NCBI RefSeq assembly: GCF_023330685.1
Contig: NZ_CP097128.1
Coordinates: 2,046,001-2,110,000 of the forward strand
Source of the DNA: Conexibacter sp. DBS9H8
GTDB taxonomy: Bacteria > Actinomycetota > Thermoleophilia > Solirubrobacterales > Solirubrobacteraceae
Direction: 5' to 3'
DNA length: 64,000 nt
The position numbers and the translations under genes were made by a program. The notes beneath the pieces were generated by a model. The model made no database searches, was not told the DNA's origin, and saw only the letters and a program-made list of their open reading frames with translations. Numbering within the stretch: the stretch's first letter is position 1; every line of letters starts with the position of its first letter. Positions 1-7,990 of this stretch are shown piece by piece.

Positions 1-107
1 CCATCGGCTACCGCCCCGGCCACGACGCCCAAGAGCGTGCCTTCCGATGAACGCCTGTGGAGCACTCGGCGCGGCGGCCACGTTCGTGGCGCGGCTACGC
101 TCAGCCC

Positions 108-1139
108 GTGGCCGCCACCGATCACCGACTCAGCGACCTGACGGACCTGCGCCTGCTCGTGTCGGTCGCCGAGTGCGGCAGCCTCGGCCAGGCGGCCGCC
201 CGCCACGGGCTCTCCCAGCCGGCCGTCAGCGCCCGGATGACGAGCCTCGAACGGCGCCTCGGTCTCACCCTGCTGCGGCGGGCCCCGGTTGGAGCCCGGG
301 TCACGCCGGTCGGGGCGGAGATCGTCCGTGAGGCACGGCGGGTGCTCGCCGCCGCCGACGACCTCGTCGCCTCCGCGGAGCGATACCGGGCAGAGAGCGA
401 CGCACGGCTACGGGTGGCAGCATCCTTCACCGTCGGCGAGCATCTCCTGCCGCGCTGGATCGGTGTGCTGCGCGCCCGGGACACGCACATCTCGCTCATC
501 GTCGAGGTGATCAACTCCACCCGAGTGCTGGACGCGGTCGCATCCGCTCGCGTCGACATCGGATTCGTGGAGGGGATCGAGGACGAGGTGGCGGGCATCA
601 GGTCGGTGACGATCACGACGGACGAACTCGTCGTCGTCGTCGGCCCTGAGCACGCGTGGGCACGGCGGGAGACGCCGGTGAGCCCCGCGGAGCTGGCTGC
701 GACCGGGCTGATCGTGCGGGAGCGGGGCTCGGGCACGCGGGAGGTGCTCGACAGCGCCTTGGAACGCTGGGGCGGAATCCGCCCCTACCTCGAGCTTGGC
801 TCCTCGACCGCTCTGCTCAGCGCCGCCCGCGGAGGGGCCGGACCCGCGGTGCTGGGCCGGATCGCCGCCGAGGACGACCTTTCTGCCGGTCACGTCCGGC
901 TGGTGCCGACCACGGGAGTCGAGCTGCGCCGCACGCTGCGGGCGGTCTGGCCCAGCGACATCGACCTCAGCCCCCTCGCGCGACAGCTTCTCGGCGTGGC
1001 CGAGCTGAGTGCCTCGCGATCGCCGACGGCCGCCGGGCCGCTCGACGAGGCGGCGACGGGCCAGAGCCCGACCGAGCAGGGCGCGACCGGGCGGGGTAGG
1101 ACCGGACGGAGCCCCCAAGCCCTCGTTGGGGGTCCCTAG
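108..1139 (+). CDS. LysR-family transcriptional regulator
   Basis: This is a 343-residue LysR-type DNA-binding regulator. The N-terminal winged helix-turn-helix (about residues 10-70) has the family pattern of an Ala-rich helix, a SQPAVSARM recognition helix and a basic RRLG turn. A periplasmic-binding-protein-like effector domain fills about residues 95-300. I prefer the GTG at 108 over the ATG at 57 because a -10-like TACGCT (96-101) sits 6 nt before it, which fits a leaderless transcript, and homology-like sequence begins just after. The tail after residue 310 is low-complexity. It lies 49 nt upstream of the molybdoenzyme operon on the same strand, so it probably controls that operon. The effector is unknown. 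Confidence 0.88.
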   Translation: MAATDHRLSDLTDLRLLVSVAECGSLGQAAARHGLSQPAVSARMTSLERRLGLTLLRRAPVGARVTPVGAEIVREARRVLAAADDLVASAERYRAESDARLRVAASFTVGEHLLPRWIGVLRARDTHISLIVEVINSTRVLDAVASARVDIGFVEGIEDEVAGIRSVTITTDELVVVVGPEHAWARRETPVSPAELAATGLIVRERGSGTREVLDSALERWGGIRPYLELGSSTALLSAARGGAGPAVLGRIAAEDDLSAGHVRLVPTTGVELRRTLRAVWPSDIDLSPLARQLLGVAELSASRSPTAAGPLDEAATGQSPTEQGATGRGRTGRSPQALVGGP

Positions 1140-1188
1140 GCAACTGAGGTCTACCGCGGCGCCACAAGCGGCTGTAGCTTCGTTCGGT

Positions 1189-2748
1189 ATGACCCCGGAA
1201 ACCGCTTCGCCACGTTGGGTAAAGGTGCTCGACCAGACCCGCTGCATGGGCTGCCACGCCTGCACCACGGCCTGCAAGAGCGAGAACGAGGTTCCCCTGG
1301 GTGTGACGCGCACCTACGTCAAGTCGGTGGAGGTCGGCACCTTTCCCCAGGTGCGCCGCAACTTCCAGGTCACGCGCTGTAACCAGTGCAGCGACGCGCC
1401 ATGCGTGGCGGCCTGTCCGACCAAGGCGATGCACAAGCGGCCCGACGGGATCGTGGACTTCGACAAGTCGATCTGCATCGGCTGCAAGGCCTGCATCGCC
1501 GCCTGCCCGTATGACGCGATCTTCATCAACCCTGAGGATCACTCGGCGGAGAAGTGCAACTTCTGCGCGCACCGTCTCGACATCGGCCTCGAGCCCGCGT
1601 GTGTGACGGTCTGCCCGACGGAGGCGATCCTCGTGGGCGACCTCAACGACCCCACCTCCAAGGTTGCCCAGATCGTGCAGCGTGAGCCGGTCGCGGTACG
1701 CCGCCCGGAGAAGGAGACCCGACCCGGGCTCTACTACAAGGGCGCGCACCAGGCGACCCTCGACCCGCTCGCCGCACGGCGTCCCGACGGCGGTCTGTTC
1801 GCCTGGGCGACCCAGGGCGATACCTCCGACCCCCAGCACGTCACCTCCGGCCACCCGAGCCACCACAACTCCTCCGCGGCGGCGCTGCTCTCCTACGACG
1901 TGCCCCATCACGCCCCCTGGGGCTGGCGAGTGAGCCTGTACACCTGGACCAAGGGCATCGCGGCGGGAGCGATCGCGGTCGCGATCATGATCGCCTACCT
2001 CGGCGGGCTGACCTTCCACAGCGACGTGGTGCGCTACGTCGCACCGGCCGTGTCGCTTGTCTTCCTCGGCTTCACCGGGATCCTGCTCATCTGGGACCTC
2101 AAGCATCCCCTGCGCTTCTACATGATCTTCACCCGGCACCAGTGGGGCTCGTGGCTGGTCCGTGGATCGTTCATCATCGGCTACTTCGGGGCGGTCGCGT
2201 CGCTCTTTCTGCTCGTCGGCGTGCTCGGCGGCACTGGAGCGATATCGGTCTCCTCGGCCGATGCGATCGAACGGGTCCTCGGCGGGTTCGTCATCGCGGG
2301 GGCGGCTGGAACCGCCTGCTACACGGCGTTCCTGTTTGCCCAGGCCAAGGCGCGGGATCTCTGGCAGAGCCCGTTGCTGCCCGCCCACCTGGCCGTGCAG
2401 GCGGCGATGATCGGGGCTGCGGCGGTTCTGCCGTTCGCCGGCGCCTTCGCGACACCGCATGTCGCCCGCCACATCCTCGAGGTGCTGCTCGCCGTGTCCG
2501 CGGGAACGCACCTCCTGCTCGTGGCCGGTGAGATGACCCTCACCCACCCGACCGCCCACGCCCACCTCGCGGCCGCCGAGATGCTGCGGGGCCGATTCGC
2601 CCGGTTCTTCTGGCCCGGAGTGGTGCTCGTCGCCGTGGCGATCGCCGCACCCGCGATCGGCGTCGTTGCGGTCCCCTTCGCCCTGCTGGGGCTGCTTGCG
2701 CACGAGCATTCCTACGTGCAGGCCGGCCAGTGCGTCCCCCTGGCCTGA
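1189..2748 (+). CDS. Fusion of four-cluster ferredoxin subunit and NrfD-like membrane anchor
   Basis: The 519-residue protein joins two subunits that are usually separate in complex iron-sulfur molybdoenzymes. Residues about 15-150 are a DmsB/NrfC-type electron-transfer domain with four Cys clusters, for example CMGCHACTTACK, CIGCKACIAACP and a final CVTVCPTEA. Residues about 240-519 are hydrophobic with about eight membrane segments and the NrfD/PsrC signature around DLKHPLRFY and SWLVRGSF. It should pass electrons between the quinone pool and the catalytic subunit encoded next. ATG 1189 is chosen because TAGCTT (1175-1180) lies 8 nt before it and the Fe-S domain begins immediately after. 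The direction of electron flow cannot be read from sequence. Confidence 0.9.
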   Translation: MTPETASPRWVKVLDQTRCMGCHACTTACKSENEVPLGVTRTYVKSVEVGTFPQVRRNFQVTRCNQCSDAPCVAACPTKAMHKRPDGIVDFDKSICIGCKACIAACPYDAIFINPEDHSAEKCNFCAHRLDIGLEPACVTVCPTEAILVGDLNDPTSKVAQIVQREPVAVRRPEKETRPGLYYKGAHQATLDPLAARRPDGGLFAWATQGDTSDPQHVTSGHPSHHNSSAAALLSYDVPHHAPWGWRVSLYTWTKGIAAGAIAVAIMIAYLGGLTFHSDVVRYVAPAVSLVFLGFTGILLIWDLKHPLRFYMIFTRHQWGSWLVRGSFIIGYFGAVASLFLLVGVLGGTGAISVSSADAIERVLGGFVIAGAAGTACYTAFLFAQAKARDLWQSPLLPAHLAVQAAMIGAAAVLPFAGAFATPHVARHILEVLLAVSAGTHLLLVAGEMTLTHPTAHAHLAAAEMLRGRFARFFWPGVVLVAVAIAAPAIGVVAVPFALLGLLAHEHSYVQAGQCVPLA

Positions 2749-2767
2749 GAGAAAGCGAGTTCTGACC

Positions 2768-5701
2768 ATGAGTGATCAACACAGCGGCCAACCCGACCTT
2801 GACGCCATCGGCCAGCGGGTGTCCGCCGCCCGCTCTGCCACCGAAGCACGTGGGGAGACGTTCTACCAGGGGCCATCCAAGACGATGCTCGCCGCCTTCC
2901 CGCCGATCGAACGCTGGGACGACTGGGTCGAACTGGACTCACGGGCCTGGCCCAAGCGGGTCGAGCACCACTCGATGCTCGTTCCGACCACCTGCTTCAA
3001 CTGCGAGTCGGCCTGCGGTCTGCTCGCCTACGTCGACCGCGACTCCCTCCAGGTGCGCAAGTTCGAAGGCAACCCGCTCCACCCCGGCTCGCGCGGACGC
3101 AACTGCGCCAAGGGGCCGGCGACACTCAATCAGGTCACCGATCCGGACCGGATCCTCTATCCGCTGCGTCGCGCCGGCGCGCGGGGTGAGGGAAAGTGGG
3201 AGCGCGCGAGCTGGGATGAGGCACTGGACGCGATCGCCGCTCGCCTGCGGGCCGCGATCACCGAGGGCCGACAGAACGAGATCATGATCCACATCGGCCG
3301 GCCCGGCGAGGACGGGTACACGGAGCGGGTCATGGCGGCGTGGGGGGTGGACGGGCACAACAGCCACACGAACGTCTGCTCCTCCGGTGGGCGGACCGGC
3401 TTTCAGTTCTGGACCGGCATCGACCGGCCGAGCCCCGATCACGCGAACGCGAAGGTGATCTACCTGATCAGCTCCCACCTGGAGGCCGGCCACTACTTCA
3501 ACCCGCACGCCCAGCGGATCACCGAGGCCCGTGCCCGCGGGGCGAAGGTGATCGTCCTCGACACCCGCCTCTCCAACACCGCCACCCACGCCGACTACTG
3601 GCTGTCGCCCCAGCCCGGGAGTGAGGCGGCGATCAATCTCGCGATCGCCCGACACCTGATCGCGACCGGCCGGGCGAACTGGCCGTTCATCCACGACTGG
3701 TGGAACTGGCAGGAGTACATGGCCTCCTGTCGCCCCGAGTCGCCCCAGACCTTCGAGGCCTTCCAAGCCGCGCTTGGCGAGCTCTACGCGGAGTACACGT
3801 TCGAGTTCGCCGCTGCCGAGTCCGGCATCGACGCCGCCACGCTCGCCGAGGTCGCCGAGGTCGTCGCCGGGGCCGGGACCGCGTTCTCCTGTCACTCCTG
3901 GCGGTCGGCGGCCGCGTCGAACCTCGGCGGCTGGCAGGTGTCGCGCACGGTGTTCTTCCTCGCCGCGATCCTCGGCGCGGTCGCCACCCCGGGCGGCACC
4001 TTCCCCAACGCCTACAACAAGTTCGTGCCCAAGCCGATCCATCTCCCGCCTCACCCCAAGGTGTGGCAGGAGCTGTCCTGGCCGCTTGAGTTTCCGCTCG
4101 CCCAGAATGAGCTCAGCTTCCTGCTCCCGCACTTCCTCAAGGACGGGCGCGGCAGGCTCGACACGTACTTCAGTCGCGTCTACAACCCCGTCTGGACCAA
4201 CCCGGACGGGATGTCCTGGGTCGAGGTGCTCAGCGATCCGGACAAGGTCGGTTGCTACGTGGCGCTCACCCCGACCTGGAATGAGTCCTCGTACTTCGCG
4301 GACTGGGTGCTGCCGATGGGGCACGCCTCCGAACGCCACGACACCCACTCCTACGAGCAGTACGACGGCCAGTGGATCGGCTTCCGCCAGCCGGTGCTGC
4401 GCGCCGCTCGGGAACGGCTGGGGGAGACGGTCACCGACACCCGGGAGGTCAACCCGGGTGAGGTGTGGGAGGAGAACGAGTTCTACATCGAGCTGTCCTG
4501 GCGCATCGATCCCGACGGCAGCCTCGGGATCCGTCAGTATTTCGAATCTCGCGCCCATCCCGGGGAGAAGCTCACCGTCGACGAGTACTACGGCTGGATG
4601 TTCGAGAACTCCGTCCCCGGCCTGCCCGAGCGCGCCAAGGAGGAGGGGGTGACCCCGCTGGAGTACATGCGCCGCCACGGTGCCTTCGAGATCACCCGCG
4701 GGCAGGGTGCCCTCTATGCCGAGGAGGTGCCCGAACAGGAGTTGGAGGACGTCCGGGTCAGTGAGATCGGCCGGGTCTACACCGCCGCCCCCAAACCGGA
4801 GACGCTCAACGTCGGCCCGCTCGGGGCGCCGGCCCCCGATGACGAGGGCCGCCGGGCGGTCGGTGTCATCTGCGACGGTGTGGTCCGGCGCGGGTTTCCG
4901 ACCCCGTCGGGGCGGCTCGAGTTCTACTCCTCAACCATTGACGGGTGGGGCTGGCCCGAGCACGCGCTGCCCGGCTACATTCGCAGCCACGTCCATCCCG
5001 AGAACCTCGCCGGCGACGAGATGGTGTTGTTGTCGACCTTCCGGCTTCCCACCCAGATCCACACCCGGTCGGCGAACAGCAAGTGGCTGGACGAGCTTTC
5101 TCACACCAATCCGGTGTGGATCCATCCGAGTGACGCCCGGCGTCTCGGCGTGGCACGCACCGGCGACCTTGTGCGGGTCGAGACCCACATCGGCTACTTC
5201 GTCGCCAAGGCGTGGATCACCGAGGGGATCCGTCCCGGGGTCGTCGCCTGCAGCCACCACATGGGCCGCTGGAAGATGACCGGCCACGACCACGTGTCGG
5301 CGGGCGGCATGATGGCGACCGTCGACCTCGCCCAGGGGCCCGAGGGCTGGACGCTGCGGGCCCGCGAGCGCGTGAAGCCGTTCGCCTCCTCTGACCCCGA
5401 CACCCTGCGGATCTGGTGGTCCGACACGGGCGTGCATCAGAACCTCACCTTCCCCGTCCACCCGGACCCGATCTCCGGCATGCACTGCTGGCATCAGGCG
5501 GTCCGGGTCGGTCCGGCGCGCCCTGGCGACAGCCACGGTGACGTCGCCGTGGACACCGCCCGGTCACGGCAGGTGTATGAGGAGTGGATGGCCAGAACGC
5601 GGCCGGCGGGCACCTACTCCCCCAACGGAACCCGGCGGCCAGCCTGGCTGATGCGGCCGCTCAAGCCCGCGCCGGAGGCCTTCCTGCTGACAACGCCGTG
5701 A
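2768..5701 (+). CDS. Molybdopterin oxidoreductase, catalytic subunit (DMSO reductase superfamily)
   Basis: This 977-residue protein is the large Mo-bisPGD subunit. An N-terminal 4Fe-4S site is formed by C76, C79, C83 and C113 (pattern C-x2-C-x3-C ... C). The likely molybdenum ligand is C204 in NVCSSGGRTG, which aligns with the Cys position of Nap/Psr-type enzymes. The C-terminal third (from about residue 780) is the molydopterin dinucleotide-binding domain. There is no twin-arginine signal or other export signal, so the enzyme appears cytoplasmic. An SD-like GAGAAAGCGAG precedes ATG 2768. It lies 19 nt after the Fe-S/NrfD fusion and overlaps the chaperone gene. The substrate is not identifiable; polysulfide, thiosulfate, arsenate-type or other chemistry all remain open. 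Confidence 0.9.
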   Translation: MSDQHSGQPDLDAIGQRVSAARSATEARGETFYQGPSKTMLAAFPPIERWDDWVELDSRAWPKRVEHHSMLVPTTCFNCESACGLLAYVDRDSLQVRKFEGNPLHPGSRGRNCAKGPATLNQVTDPDRILYPLRRAGARGEGKWERASWDEALDAIAARLRAAITEGRQNEIMIHIGRPGEDGYTERVMAAWGVDGHNSHTNVCSSGGRTGFQFWTGIDRPSPDHANAKVIYLISSHLEAGHYFNPHAQRITEARARGAKVIVLDTRLSNTATHADYWLSPQPGSEAAINLAIARHLIATGRANWPFIHDWWNWQEYMASCRPESPQTFEAFQAALGELYAEYTFEFAAAESGIDAATLAEVAEVVAGAGTAFSCHSWRSAAASNLGGWQVSRTVFFLAAILGAVATPGGTFPNAYNKFVPKPIHLPPHPKVWQELSWPLEFPLAQNELSFLLPHFLKDGRGRLDTYFSRVYNPVWTNPDGMSWVEVLSDPDKVGCYVALTPTWNESSYFADWVLPMGHASERHDTHSYEQYDGQWIGFRQPVLRAARERLGETVTDTREVNPGEVWEENEFYIELSWRIDPDGSLGIRQYFESRAHPGEKLTVDEYYGWMFENSVPGLPERAKEEGVTPLEYMRRHGAFEITRGQGALYAEEVPEQELEDVRVSEIGRVYTAAPKPETLNVGPLGAPAPDDEGRRAVGVICDGVVRRGFPTPSGRLEFYSSTIDGWGWPEHALPGYIRSHVHPENLAGDEMVLLSTFRLPTQIHTRSANSKWLDELSHTNPVWIHPSDARRLGVARTGDLVRVETHIGYFVAKAWITEGIRPGVVACSHHMGRWKMTGHDHVSAGGMMATVDLAQGPEGWTLRARERVKPFASSDPDTLRIWWSDTGVHQNLTFPVHPDPISGMHCWHQAVRVGPARPGDSHGDVAVDTARSRQVYEEWMARTRPAGTYSPNGTRRPAWLMRPLKPAPEAFLLTTP

Positions 5702-6672
5702 CCTCCTCGGGGGTCGGCGTGGGCGGGGAGACCGCCGGGGACAGGGCCGCGACCGCCATGGGGGATGCAGCGGCGGGACGCTGGGAGGTGCTGCGGGCCC
5801 TCGGCAGCGTCAGTCGGCTTGCCCCCCCGGACGGGGCTCCGGTGCTCGCCGCGCTTGGCCTGCCCGGCTGGAGCAAGGCCGACCACACGCGGCTGTTCGT
5901 GCTCGAGCTCCCACCGTACGCGAGCATCCACCTCGGCCCCGAGGGCAAACTCGGTGGGGAGGGCAGCGAACGGATCGCCGGCATGTGGCGGGCCCTTGGG
6001 CTTGAACCCCCGGCCGACTGCGACCACCTCGCGACGCTGCTGGCCTTCTACGCGCACCTGGGTGAGAGCAGTGGCGCCTGCCGAACGGCAATCGCCCGCG
6101 ACCGGCTCGAGCACGCACGTTCGGTCCTGCTCTGGGAGCACCTCGCCACGTGGCTGCCCGGGTACCTGCATGCGCTGTCGCGGGACCCGACAGCAGGACC
6201 GTGGTGCGATCTGCTTGGCGCGGCGCTGCGGCGTGAGGCGGCGGAGAGTGAGGCGCCCGCCGGGCTGCCGGTCGCCCTCCGGGACGCCGTCCCCCCGATC
6301 AGCGACGCGTTCAGCCTGGATGAGCTGCTCGACGCGCTCGTCGCACCCATCCGGGTCGGGTTCATCCTCACCTTCACCGACCTCACCCTCGCCGCCGGCC
6401 AGGTCGGGGCCGGCCTTCGCCGCGGCGAGCGCCGGTACGCGCTGCGGGCGCTGCTGGAACAGGAGCCGGCCGGGACGCTCGGTTGGCTCGGACAGCACGC
6501 GAGCGCCTGGGCGGAGGTGCACGGTCGCGGCGGGCACGTCTCAACCCTCACCGCTGGCTGGTGGCGCCAGCGCGCGCTCGACAGCGCCACCGTGCTGCAC
6601 CGGCTCTCCGATCTCGCGCGCGACGCCTCCGTCCCCGCCGCTTCCCCGGCGGCGGGTGAGCGCGGGCGCTGA
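5698..6672 (+). CDS. TorD/DmsD-like molybdoenzyme maturation chaperone
   Basis: The 324-residue, mostly helical protein has TorD-family features: aromatic/acidic helices about residues 60-200 including the LLAFYAHLGES region, and its position directly after a molybdoenzyme subunit. Such chaperones bind the apo-catalytic subunit and assist cofactor insertion. GTG 5698 overlaps the upstream stop codon by 4 nt, implying translational coupling; ATG 5758 is an alternative that would remove a low-complexity Gly/Ala stretch. The chaperone is longer than the usual 200-residue TorD and its C-terminal 120 residues are less recognisable. The partner has no Tat signal, so the role would be assembly rather than export proofreading. 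Confidence 0.75.
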   Translation: MTSSGVGVGGETAGDRAATAMGDAAAGRWEVLRALGSVSRLAPPDGAPVLAALGLPGWSKADHTRLFVLELPPYASIHLGPEGKLGGEGSERIAGMWRALGLEPPADCDHLATLLAFYAHLGESSGACRTAIARDRLEHARSVLLWEHLATWLPGYLHALSRDPTAGPWCDLLGAALRREAAESEAPAGLPVALRDAVPPISDAFSLDELLDALVAPIRVGFILTFTDLTLAAGQVGAGLRRGERRYALRALLEQEPAGTLGWLGQHASAWAEVHGRGGHVSTLTAGWWRQRALDSATVLHRLSDLARDASVPAASPAAGERGR

Positions 6673-6689
6673 GGGCCGTCGCAGGTCGG

Positions 6690-7880
6690 TCAGCGCCCCC
6701 TGGCCCCGCGCTGTGTCCGCAGCACGCCGCGCCCGACGGCGAGCAGGAGCGCGTCATTGGCTCCCTCGCCGATCTGGGTCTGGGGCGCATCGCGCCGCAG
6801 TCGGGCGAGCTCCGCCTCGGCGGTGTAGGAGCGGCTGGCCGCCAGGCGGGAGGCGACGTCCACGGCCCAGACCGCGCTGTCGGATGCGAACACCTTGGCG
6901 GCGGTCGCCAGATCGCCGGCGTTCTCGGCTCGCGCGTCCACCGCGGAGGCGGCGGAGCAGACGAGTGCCTCCACCGTCAGCTGGCGGGCGCGCAGCTCAC
7001 CGAGGCGCATCTGGGCGTGGGTGTGGTCCCCGAGCACGCCCTGGCCGATCGTCCGCCCCGTGCTCTCGGCCACAGCGGCGGCGAGCGCCCGGTCGATGAT
7101 CCCGAGGGCGCGGCAGGCGACGTTGACGCGGCCGATCCCGAGGACGTCGATCATCTGCCGGACGCCGGAACCGGCGTGCGTGATGCCGCCGAGGATCTCG
7201 GCGCCGGGAGCGTAGTGGTCCTGGAACCGCCAGGCGGCCGATTCGACCCCGCGGTAGCCGAGCTTGTCGAGGAGTTCCACCGACCAGGACGGGCTCGGGC
7301 GGCCGACGGCGGGCAGCAGCACGCACGAGGGCCGCGCCGCCCCGGCTCCGGTGGCGAGCATGAACGCGAGCGGGAAGGAGAGGCCACCGGCGATCCACCG
7401 CTTCTCCCCGTTGACGAGCAGGCCACCGTCGACTGCTTCGACCCGGGTGCTGAGACGCTTGAGGTCGCTGCCCGCCCCCGGTTCGGTGATCGAGAACGAG
7501 GACCACACCTCACCGGAGGCAATTCGCGGGAGCCACTCCTCGCGCTGGGCCTGAGTGCCGTAGCGCAGCAGCAGTGCGGTCCCGAGGTGGGTCGTGTTGA
7601 CCGCCCCGGTCAGGGAGATCCAGCCGTGGGCGAGGGTTCGCCAGATGGGGACGAGGTCGCTCACGCTGAGGCCCAGACCGCCGTAGTCGGCTGGGACGAG
7701 CGCGCCCGGCACTCCGATCTCCCCGAGGCGTGCGAGCGCGCTCTCAGGCAGGATGTCGGCGGCATCCCAGTCGGTGACCTGGGGGAGGACCTCGGAGGCG
7801 ACGAAGGTCTCAACAGCCGTCCGCATCGCCGTGGCGGCCTCACATGCGGTCGGGTCGGGGGACAGGGTGGCGGGAGTCAT
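6690..7880 (-). CDS. Acyl-CoA dehydrogenase
   Basis: This 396-residue flavoprotein has the full acyl-CoA dehydrogenase layout: helical N-terminal domain, middle beta domain with FSITEPGAGSDL (FAD/substrate contact, about residues 127-138) and a helical C-terminal domain. The predicted catalytic base is E372 in QIGEGAND, the usual position. It would oxidise an acyl-CoA to the enoyl-CoA and pass electrons to ETF. The gene is convergent with the chaperone gene (17 nt apart) and divergent from the MMPL transporter. Nothing nearby encodes other beta-oxidation steps, so the chain length or branched substrate is unknown. Confidence 0.92.
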   Translation of the reverse strand: MTPATLSPDPTACEAATAMRTAVETFVASEVLPQVTDWDAADILPESALARLGEIGVPGALVPADYGGLGLSVSDLVPIWRTLAHGWISLTGAVNTTHLGTALLLRYGTQAQREEWLPRIASGEVWSSFSITEPGAGSDLKRLSTRVEAVDGGLLVNGEKRWIAGGLSFPLAFMLATGAGAARPSCVLLPAVGRPSPSWSVELLDKLGYRGVESAAWRFQDHYAPGAEILGGITHAGSGVRQMIDVLGIGRVNVACRALGIIDRALAAAVAESTGRTIGQGVLGDHTHAQMRLGELRARQLTVEALVCSAASAVDARAENAGDLATAAKVFASDSAVWAVDVASRLAASRSYTAEAELARLRRDAPQTQIGEGANDALLLAVGRGVLRTQRGARGR

Positions 7881-7990
7881 GGACGCTTACTTTCCAGAAG
7901 TGCGACCCCGCACACACGGGCATTGGTCACACAACGACACCGTTTGCCCGGACCGACGCCGAGGGCGGCAGCTGCGAGACTGCGGCGGCC

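Noticed and set aside
967-2769. A 600-codon minus-strand open frame opposite the Fe-S/NrfD fusion
   Set aside because: Its composition is Arg/Gly/Asp-rich with no motif, and the plus strand carries clear ferredoxin and NrfD motifs.
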